Source: Enterobacter cloacae complex sp. ECNIH7
GTDB lineage: Bacteria; Pseudomonadota; Gammaproteobacteria; Enterobacterales; Enterobacteriaceae
Direction: 5' to 3'
Length of the DNA stretch: 64,000 nucleotides
Assembly: GCF_002208095.1 (NCBI RefSeq)
Contig: NZ_CP017990.1
Coordinates: forward strand, 62,001 to 126,000
Shown piece by piece: positions 57,627-64,000 of the stretch. The notes under the pieces were generated by a model. It ran no database searches. It was not told where the DNA came from and saw only the letters and a list, made by a program, of their open reading frames with translations. The position numbers were made by a program, and so were the translations under genes. Each line of letters opens with the position of its first letter. Within the stretch, counting starts at the first letter, position 1.

Positions 57627-57721
57627 TGGCGGAAGATCACAGGAGTCGAACCTGCCCGGGAACGCTGGCGTCCCCAACTGGATTTGAAGTCCAGCCACCT
57701 CACCGGAGATGACGATCTTCC
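57627..57721 (-). tRNA. selC: tRNA-Sec (selenocysteine)
   Basis: 95 bases on the minus strand, GGAAGATCGTCATCTCC... to ...GATCTTCCGCCA, with encoded CCA (57627-57629), the long acceptor stem and long variable arm of tRNA-Sec and the anticodon TCA within CTTCAAA. It lies next to yicJ as in E. coli and is a known target of pathogenicity islands and prophages; insertions arrive on its 3' side, here toward hamB. Confidence 0.97.
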
Positions 57722-58009
57722 GCGCCTGCATTGCTACATGGAGGCGGGGCGCATTATAGCTACTTTCAGGCATTTACCACATCCCCCCGCACACTTTTTT
57801 CACCGCTCTTTTGACCTGTCCCCCCCTGTTTCAGCTAATTCTTAAGAAAATCCTCAGGTTAGCCTTTCGTGCTCACCAGTATTTACCGCGATCACAAAAA
57901 ACAAGAAACGTAATCTGCTAACCAGAAAACGCAATACCCGCTCCTGAAACAATGGTTTAAAACTCTGTAACCGGTCTCAGCGCCCCCTACAGCGTGAAGG
58001 ATAAAAAAG
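57722..58009. other. selC-yicJ gap
   Basis: 288 bp containing the selC promoter (minus) and the yicJ promoter (plus). No gene. An AAGGATAAAAAAG ribosome site precedes yicJ. Confidence 0.55.
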
Positions 58010-59401
58010 ATGAGCGAAATATTGTCAGTAAAAGAGAAGATCGGCTACGGCATGGGAGACGCCGCCAGCCACATCATTTTTGATAACGTAATGCTTTATA
58101 TGATGTTTTTCTACACCGATATTTTCGGCATTCCCGCCGGGTTCGTCGGTACCATGTTCCTGCTGGCGCGCGCGCTGGATGCGATCTCCGACCCGTGCAT
58201 GGGGCTGATTGCCGACCGCACCCGCAGCCGCTGGGGCAAGTTCCGTCCGTGGATTTTGTTCGGCGCGATCCCGTTCGGCATCGTCTGCGTGCTGGCCTAC
58301 ACCACGCCGGACCTCAGCCTCAACGGCAAAATGGTTTACGCCGCTGTTACCTACACCCTGCTGACCCTGCTCTATACCGTGGTCAACATTCCCTACTGCG
58401 CGCTGGGCGGCGTGATCACCAGTGACCCGACGCAGCGTATCTCCCTTCAGTCCTGGCGCTTTGTGCTGGCGACCGCGGGCGGCATGCTCTCCACGGTGCT
58501 GATGATGCCGCTGGTGAACCTGATTGGCGGCGACGATAAGGCGTTCGGCTTCCAGGGCGGGATCGCCGTGCTGTCGGTGGTCGCGTTCCTGATGCTGGCG
58601 TTCTGCTTCTTTACCACCAAAGAGCGCATCCAGGTTCCGCCGAGCACCACCTCCATGCGGGAAGACCTGCGCGACATCTGGCACAACGATCAGTGGCGCA
58701 TCGTCGGGGTGCTCACCATCCTCAACATCCTCGCCGTCTGCGTGCGCGGCGGGGCGATGATGTACTACTGCACCTGGATCATGGGCTCGCCGGAGGTGTT
58801 CGTCGCCTTCCTCACCACCTACTGCGTCGGCAACCTGATCGGCTCCGCGCTGGCGAAGCCGCTCACCGACTGGAAATGCAAGGTCAGCATCTTCTGGTGG
58901 ACCAACACCGCGCTGGCGGTGGTCAGCGTGGCGATGTTCTTCGTCCCGATGCACGCCACCGTGCTGATGTTCGCCTTTATCTTCGTCATCGGCGTGCTGC
59001 ACCAGCTGGTGACGCCGATCCAGTGGGTGATGATGTCCGATACCGTCGACTACGGCGAATGGACTAACGGCAAACGCCTGACCGGCATCAGCTTTGCGGG
59101 CACGCTGTTCGTGCTGAAGCTCGGCCTGGCGCTGGGCGGAGCGATGATCGGTTGGATGCTGGCAGGCGGCGGCTACGACGCGGCAGCCAAAACCCAGAAC
59201 AGCGCGACCATCAGCATCATTATCGGCCTGTTTACCCTGGCTCCGGCGGTCTGCTACGTGCTGAGCGCCATCATCGCTAAACGCTACTACACGCTGAAAA
59301 CCCCTTTCCTGACCAAAATCCTGGGCGAGCTGGCGCAGGGCGCGCGCCGCAACCAGCAGGAATTTGAAAACCTGCCGGTCAGCAAAGAATTACAGAACTA
59401 A
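58010..59401 (+). CDS. yicJ: Glycoside transporter YicJ (GPH family)
   Basis: Sugar:cation symporter of the glycoside-pentoside-hexuronide family, 463 residues and twelve helices. 'KEKIGYGMGDAASHIIFDNVMLYMMFFYTDIFGIPAGFVG' and 'DPCMGLIADRTRSRWGKFRPWILFGAIPFG' are family landmarks. Imports alpha-xylosides for YicI, encoded 12 bp downstream. Confidence 0.95.
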   Translation: MSEILSVKEKIGYGMGDAASHIIFDNVMLYMMFFYTDIFGIPAGFVGTMFLLARALDAISDPCMGLIADRTRSRWGKFRPWILFGAIPFGIVCVLAYTTPDLSLNGKMVYAAVTYTLLTLLYTVVNIPYCALGGVITSDPTQRISLQSWRFVLATAGGMLSTVLMMPLVNLIGGDDKAFGFQGGIAVLSVVAFLMLAFCFFTTKERIQVPPSTTSMREDLRDIWHNDQWRIVGVLTILNILAVCVRGGAMMYYCTWIMGSPEVFVAFLTTYCVGNLIGSALAKPLTDWKCKVSIFWWTNTALAVVSVAMFFVPMHATVLMFAFIFVIGVLHQLVTPIQWVMMSDTVDYGEWTNGKRLTGISFAGTLFVLKLGLALGGAMIGWMLAGGGYDAAAKTQNSATISIIIGLFTLAPAVCYVLSAIIAKRYYTLKTPFLTKILGELAQGARRNQQEFENLPVSKELQN

Positions 59402-59413
59402 GAGGACGAGAGC

Positions 59414-61732
59414 ATGAAAATCAGTGATGGAAACTGGCTTATTCAACCGGGCCTGAACGTGACGTATCCGGTTCAGGTGTTCGACGTGGAGCAGCAGGGC
59501 AACGATCTGGTGGTGTTTGTTGCGCCGCGCGACGTGCGCGAGCGCACCTGGCAGCTCGACACGTTGATGTTCACGGTGCGCCTGTTTTCCCCGCAGGAAG
59601 GGATTGTCGGGGTGCGCATTGAGCATTTCCAGGGCGCGCTGAATAACGGCCCGCACTATCCGCTGAACGTTCTGAAAGACGTGAAGGTAGAGATTGAAAA
59701 CAACGCCGATTTTGCCGAGCTGAAAAGCGGAAGCGTCAGCGCGCGCGTCACCAAAGGTGAGTTCTGGGCGCTGGATTTCCTGCGCAACGGCCAGCGCATT
59801 ACCGGCAGCCAGCTGAAAAACAACGGCTACGTGCAGGACAGCAACGCCGATCGCAATTACGTATTCGAACGTCTGGATCTGGGCGTGGGGGAAACGGTCT
59901 ACGGTCTGGGCGAGCGCTTTACCGCGCTGGTGCGCAACGGTCAGACGGTCGAAACCTGGAACCGCGACGGCGGCACCAGCACCGAGCAGTCCTACAAAAA
60001 TATCCCGTTCTACCTGACCAACCGCGGCTACGGCGTGCTGGTGAATCATCCGGAAAACGTCTCGTTTGAAGTCGGCTCCGAGAAGGTCTCCAAAGTGCAG
60101 TTCAGCGTGGAAGGGGAATATCTCGAATACTTCGTGATCGACGGCCCGACGCCGAAAGAGGTGCTGAACCGCTATACGCAGTTTACCGGGCGTCCGGCGC
60201 TGCCGCCTGCCTGGTCGTTCGGCCTGTGGCTGACCACCTCGTTCACCACTAACTACGACGAAGCGACGGTAAACAGCTTTATCGACGGCATGGCCGAGCG
60301 CGACCTGCCGCTGCACGTGTTCCACTTCGACTGTTTCTGGATGAAGGCCTTCCAGTGGTGCGACTTTGAGTGGGACCCGGTGACCTTCCCGGACCCGGAA
60401 GGGATGATCCGCCGCCTGAAAGAGAAAGGGCTGAAGGTCTGCGTGTGGATCAACCCGTACATCGGCCAGAAATCCCCGATCTTCCGGGAGCTGAAAGAGA
60501 AGGGCTACCTGCTCAGGCGCCCGGACGGCTCCCTGTGGCAGTGGGACAAATGGCAGCCGGGGCTGGCGATTTATGACTTCACCAACCCGGAGGCGTGCCG
60601 GTGGTATGCTGACAAGCTGAAAGGCCTGGTGGACATCGGCGTCGACTGCTTCAAGACCGACTTCGGCGAGCGTATCCCGACGGACGTGCAGTGGTTCGAC
60701 GGGTCCGATCCGCAGAAGATGCACAACCACTACGCCTACATCTATAACGAGCTGGTGTGGAACGTGCTGAAAGAGACGGTGGGTGAAGAAGAGGCGGTGC
60801 TGTTTGCCCGCTCCGCGTCCGTCGGTGCACAGCAGTTCCCGGTGCACTGGGGCGGCGACTGCTACGCCAACTATGAATCGATGGCCGAAAGCCTGCGCGG
60901 CGGGCTGTCGATTGGCCTGTCCGGCTTCGGGTTCTGGAGCCACGATATCGGCGGGTTCGAAAACACCGCTCCGGCGCACGTCTACAAACGCTGGTGCGCG
61001 TTCGGGCTGTTCTCCAGCCACAGCCGCCTGCACGGCAGCAAATCCTACCGCGTGCCGTGGGCGTACGATGACGAGTCCTGCGACGTGGTGCGCCACTTCA
61101 CGCAGCTGAAGTGTCAGCTGATGCCGTATCTGTATCGTCAGGCGGCGCTGGCGCGCGAGTTTGGCACGCCGATGCTGCGGGCGATGATGCTGGAGTTCCC
61201 GGACGATCCGGCGTGCGATTACCTCGACCGTCAGTACATGCTGGGGGATTCGTTGATGGTGGCGCCGGTGTTTTCCGAGGCGGGCGACGTGCAGTTCTAC
61301 CTGCCGGAAGGACGCTGGACGCACCTGTGGCACAACGACGAAATTCAGGGTAGCCGCTGGCATAAGCAGCAGCACGATTTCATGAGCCTGCCGGTCTACG
61401 TGCGCGACAACACGCTGTTGGCGCTGGGCAGCAACAACCAGAAGCCGGACTACGCGTGGAATGAGGGGACGGCCTTCCAGCTGTTTAACCTGGACGACGG
61501 CGCAACGGCGGTGAGCGAAGTGCCTGCGGCGGACGGCTCCGTGGCGTATACGCTGAAGGCGTCACGTCGGGGCGACATCGTGACCTTTACCGGTGCGGGA
61601 GACGCACAAAACTGGTCGGTGTGCTTGCGCAACGTGCAGAAGGTGAACGGCGTGAAGGGCGGTTCACACGAGGGCAGCGAGTGGGGTGTGGTGGTGAAAG
61701 CGGAGGGAAATGAGGTGGTGGTTCACTTCTGA
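59414..61732 (+). CDS. yicI: Alpha-xylosidase YicI (GH31)
   Basis: Cytoplasmic hydrolase releasing xylose from alpha-xylosides such as isoprimeverose. 772 residues, the E. coli length. Catalytic nucleophile D416 in '[10 protein letters not shown]' and acid/base D482 in '[10 protein letters not shown]', at the same residue numbers as E. coli YicI. Domain order: N-terminal beta-sandwich, (beta/alpha)8 barrel (about 250-590) and two C-terminal beta domains. Operon with yicJ. Confidence 0.97.
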   Translation: MKISDGNWLIQPGLNVTYPVQVFDVEQQGNDLVVFVAPRDVRERTWQLDTLMFTVRLFSPQEGIVGVRIEHFQGALNNGPHYPLNVLKDVKVEIENNADFAELKSGSVSARVTKGEFWALDFLRNGQRITGSQLKNNGYVQDSNADRNYVFERLDLGVGETVYGLGERFTALVRNGQTVETWNRDGGTSTEQSYKNIPFYLTNRGYGVLVNHPENVSFEVGSEKVSKVQFSVEGEYLEYFVIDGPTPKEVLNRYTQFTGRPALPPAWSFGLWLTTSFTTNYDEATVNSFIDGMAERDLPLHVFHFDCFWMKAFQWCDFEWDPVTFPDPEGMIRRLKEKGLKVCVWINPYIGQKSPIFRELKEKGYLLRRPDGSLWQWDKWQPGLAIYDFTNPEACRWYADKLKGLVDIGVDCFKTDFGERIPTDVQWFDGSDPQKMHNHYAYIYNELVWNVLKETVGEEEAVLFARSASVGAQQFPVHWGGDCYANYESMAESLRGGLSIGLSGFGFWSHDIGGFENTAPAHVYKRWCAFGLFSSHSRLHGSKSYRVPWAYDDESCDVVRHFTQLKCQLMPYLYRQAALAREFGTPMLRAMMLEFPDDPACDYLDRQYMLGDSLMVAPVFSEAGDVQFYLPEGRWTHLWHNDEIQGSRWHKQQHDFMSLPVYVRDNTLLALGSNNQKPDYAWNEGTAFQLFNLDDGATAVSEVPAADGSVAYTLKASRRGDIVTFTGAGDAQNWSVCLRNVQKVNGVKGGSHEGSEWGVVVKAEGNEVVVHF

Positions 61733-61743
61733 GCTGGAAAAAT

Positions 61744-61769
61744 GCCCGGTGGCGCTTAGCTTACCGGGC
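61744..61769. repeat. REP unit
   Basis: GCCCGGTGGCGCTTAGCTTACCGGGC palindromic unit, 11 bp after the yicI stop. Confidence 0.85.
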
Positions 61770-61795
61770 CTACGATAATTATGCGGTCTGGTGCC

Positions 61796-61863
61796 CTCAC
61801 CCTGACCCTCTCCCACAGGGAGAGGGAACAAACATCAAAAACGGCAACAGGGTTGCCGTTTTG
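61796..61863. terminator. Palindromic repeat plus bidirectional terminator
   Basis: CCCTCTCCC/GGGAGAGGG repeat (61805-61827) followed by AAACGGCAAC/GTTGCCGTTT (61839-61861) with A and T tails that can end both yicI (plus) and yicH (minus) transcripts. Nearly the same composite as at 25355-25415. Confidence 0.8.
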
Positions 61864-61889
61864 CATTTACCTTGCGCCACCCGGCTTGT

Positions 61890-63578
61890 TTATTGCACCG
61901 GTGTTGAAACCACTCCGCCCGTCATCGTCTGCTGTACCTGCTGTTTATCCATATTCACCGCGTTCATCTTGCCGTTCACCGTTGGCTTCAACGGGGCATT
62001 TGCCTGCACGCTGCCGCTGGCGGTGAGCTGAATATTGCCGTCGCCCGTAATCGGCAGCGCAGGCCAGCCCCACTGCTGCAGCACGTTGAGCGGCACGCCG
62101 CGCCCGTTCAGGCTCACCGTAGTCTGCCGCTGCGGAAGCTGTGAAACCGTCGCCGTTGCTTCAAGAATACCTTTCTCGGTAAAGGCGCTAAGGTCGGTAA
62201 TGTTCACCGTGGCGGCGTTCGCATTCAGCGCCAGCGACGGACGACGCACGTCCACGCGGTTAAAGGTCGCCGCCGCGCCGTTCAGGGTTGCGCTACCGCC
62301 CCAGATGCCCCACTGGCGATCTTTCACCAGCTGCAGGTTTGCGCCATAGCCATCCAGAGAGGTGATCTGCCACGGGAAGGCAGGATCGATGTCGATCACC
62401 AGGTTACGGCTCAGGCCGAATTTTTGCAGCGTGACGCTGTTCAGCCATTCCGGCAGAGGCTCCATCCACAGCGTTTTCCAGTTCTGCGGCAGGGTGTATT
62501 CCAGCCCGGCGATGGCAACATCGTCCAGCACCAGCGCTTTGCCATCGCGCAGCCAGTTACCGGACGTGCGCACCATGCCGCCTTCCCAGCGGGAGGTGAA
62601 CTGACGCAGCGCCATGCCCTGCGGGGAAAACTCCGCATTCAGGATCGGGTCGAAAAGATGCAGCGAGCCGTAGATAAACTCGCTGGCGTTCATGGACAGG
62701 CGGCCTTCCTGGCTCTGCCAGTCGCCTTTGCTGAGAGTCAGGTTGCGCAGGCTTAAATCGAGATCGGTCACCGCCCAGTCCGGGCCCTGAAGCCGGGCGT
62801 CGGTCACGTCCAGACGACCAATTTGCAGAGAAGGGGTGGAGGCCAGCGGCGCAAAGAACGCCATTAGCGTTTTATCGCTCTGCAGGCGGATCTCATTCAG
62901 GCGCATGGTGTCGATAATCCAGCTCCCGTCGGCGTTGCGCAGGGCGGAGCCGGTGAGCGAGCCGCGGGCCATGTCGGCGCCAATCGTTTTCAGCACCACT
63001 TCCCTGCCGTTAAGCTGGCCCTCGATCAGCACGTTGGTTGCCGGTACGCCGTTCAGGGTCAGCGAGCCTGCGCTCATCTGAATCTGCGCGTTGTTCCCCA
63101 GCACGTTGCCCGCTTCCGGCTGCCACGGGCTGACGCCGCCCGTGACCTTTTGCGCGCTCAGGTCCCATTCGGTATTCGGGCTGTTAAAGGCCATGTTGTT
63201 CAGCTGCAGGCGATCCGCCTGGAAAGGCAGCGGTGCCGTTTGAGGCGAGAGATTCAGCGTGCCGTCGAACAGGGTGATGGTGTCCATATGCAGCGGATCG
63301 GTTATCTGGCGGCTGCTCAGGCCGATATCGACTTTTTTGGCAACCAGCGTGGCGGGTTTACCGTCCCGACCGAAGGTGACGTTTTCCAGAATGATGTGGG
63401 AAGGCGACGAAAAGCGGTGATTCATCTTGTCGAAACTGAGTTCGTAGTCGGTATTCACCGTCACCCAGCTGCTGACCTGAGACGCGCCCCAGCGGGTCTG
63501 GAGCAGAATATAGAGCGCCAGCATCACAATGAGCAGGGCTACCAAAAGATAGACGAGTAGCTTTCCAATAAATTTCAT
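61890..63578 (-). CDS. yicH: AsmA-family protein YicH
   Basis: 562 residues: N-terminal membrane helix (about 5-27, 'LLVYLLVALLIVMLALYILLQ') and a long periplasmic beta-rich body with AsmA-like repeats and an AsmA_2 C-terminal part ('LTASGSVQANAPLKPTVNGKMNAVNMD'). Members of this family are bridge-like proteins implicated in phospholipid transport between membranes. ATG 63578 (MKFIGKLL) matches the E. coli start; an ATG eight codons upstream is less likely. Confidence 0.93.
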   Translation of the reverse strand: MKFIGKLLVYLLVALLIVMLALYILLQTRWGASQVSSWVTVNTDYELSFDKMNHRFSSPSHIILENVTFGRDGKPATLVAKKVDIGLSSRQITDPLHMDTITLFDGTLNLSPQTAPLPFQADRLQLNNMAFNSPNTEWDLSAQKVTGGVSPWQPEAGNVLGNNAQIQMSAGSLTLNGVPATNVLIEGQLNGREVVLKTIGADMARGSLTGSALRNADGSWIIDTMRLNEIRLQSDKTLMAFFAPLASTPSLQIGRLDVTDARLQGPDWAVTDLDLSLRNLTLSKGDWQSQEGRLSMNASEFIYGSLHLFDPILNAEFSPQGMALRQFTSRWEGGMVRTSGNWLRDGKALVLDDVAIAGLEYTLPQNWKTLWMEPLPEWLNSVTLQKFGLSRNLVIDIDPAFPWQITSLDGYGANLQLVKDRQWGIWGGSATLNGAAATFNRVDVRRPSLALNANAATVNITDLSAFTEKGILEATATVSQLPQRQTTVSLNGRGVPLNVLQQWGWPALPITGDGNIQLTASGSVQANAPLKPTVNGKMNAVNMDKQQVQQTMTGGVVSTPVQ

Positions 63579-63663
63579 GGTCTTCCATCCCGCAAAACGC
63601 ACATAAGGGAGTTATGCACGATTTATGCGCAATCCTCAAGGCGGGAATGGTGTAATTAGATGT

Positions 63664-63690
63664 CACGGCAGGCATTGACTACCTGCCGTG
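63664..63690. terminator. Hairpin between xanP and yicH
   Basis: CACGGCAGG/CCTGCCGTG perfect 9-bp stem, 8 bp past the xanP stop. It lacks a T run on the minus strand, so termination is uncertain. Confidence 0.5.
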
Positions 63691-63697
63691 AAGATGA

Positions 63698-64000
63698 TCA
63701 GTTCTTTTCAGGCGGGAAAACGAGGTTCAGAACGATAGCGGTGATACCGCCCGCGGCAATGCCGGAAGAGAGCAGGTTTTTCACCCAGTCAGGCGCAAAC
63801 TGCAGGATCAGCGGCTGCTGGGACACGCCCAGGCCAACGGCCAGCGACAGCGCGATAATCATGATCGCGCGGCGGTTCAGCGGCTCGCGGGAGACGATAC
63901 GCACGCCGGAGGCCGCGATAGTGCCGAACATCACCAGCGTTGCGCCGCCCAGCACAGGCTCAGGGATATGCTGCACAAAGCCGCTTACCGCCGGGAACAG
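63698..64000 (-). CDS. xanP: Xanthine permease XanP (3' end only)
   Basis: The final 100 or so residues of a nucleobase:cation symporter-2 family permease; the gene continues past the window edge. '[44 protein letters not shown]' is the conserved NAT/NCS2 C-terminal region. Position after yicH is as in E. coli (yicE). Partial. Confidence 0.9.
   Translation of the reverse strand: MFPAVSGFVQHIPEPVLGGATLVMFGTIAASGVRIVSREPLNRRAIMIIALSLAVGLGVSQQPLILQFAPDWVKNLLSSGIAAGGITAIVLNLVFPPEKN

Noticed and set aside
59390..61375. A 661-codon antisense frame opposite yicI
   Set aside because: yicI is certain by catalytic residues and length. The antisense frame is a codon-bias shadow with Arg/His/Val-rich composition.

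Overview
The window is chromosomal DNA from an Enterobacteriaceae member, most likely Enterobacter or a close relative. It holds E. coli-type neighbours in recognisable order: yidE-yidP-glv, yidHG, emrD, tisB/istR, ivbL-ilvBN, uhpABCT, yicN-nepI, yicL, yicS, nlpA, and then selC-yicJ-yicI-yicH-xanP. The core genes are GC-rich. Between nlpA and selC there are about 24 kb of accessory genes, and several of these stretches are visibly AT-rich.

Left part (1-23.9 kb). yidE is followed by an alpha-glucoside PTS operon with its GntR regulator (yidP, glvC-like, glvA), two small DUF202 membrane proteins, the D-serine detoxification locus dsdA-dsdX/dsdC, a secreted GH5-like protein converging on emrD, a DMT transporter and a GNAT enzyme. 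Next come the SOS toxin tisB with its antitoxin RNA IstR and a LexA box, the ilvB leader peptide, attenuator and acetolactate synthase I, the uhpABCT sugar-phosphate sensing and transport cluster, yicN and nepI.

Middle part (23.9-40.9 kb). yicL is followed by palindromic repeats, a structured GC-rich non-coding stretch (25.06-25.34 kb), and a complete beta-glucoside utilisation operon (EIIB, EIIC, phospho-beta-glucosidase, EIIA, coiled-coil LamB-type porin) under a divergent LacI-type regulator with visible operators. Then come yicS, a GNAT enzyme, nlpA, a metallo-hydrolase/GlxA-type regulator pair, a small AT-rich locus with two paralogous mini membrane proteins and gene debris, an AAA ATPase, a DUF523-DUF1722 protein, hiuH, a MerR regulator and the lipocalin blc.

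Right part (40.9-64 kb). A five-gene chaperone-usher fimbrial operon is followed by a LuxR-type pseudo-receiver regulator and a MarT/FidL-like membrane regulator pair. A second GlxA-type regulator, a methyltransferase and a GNAT gene come next, with a remnant of an XRE antitoxin between the last two. An orphan type VI cassette follows (hcp, a Tlde1-like L,D-transpeptidase effector and its periplasmic immunity candidate). Then a SymE-like toxin stands divergent to a 38-residue YlcI/YnfO-like protein, with twin palindromic operators between them. A two-gene Hachiman-type antiphage system (HamA nuclease, HamB helicase) lies directly against the 3' end of selC. The conserved yicJ-yicI, yicH and partial xanP close the window. 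Together, 51.9-57.6 kb reads as a compact conflict island (interbacterial weapon, SOS-type toxin, phage defence) at the classic selC integration hotspot, but no integrase is visible.
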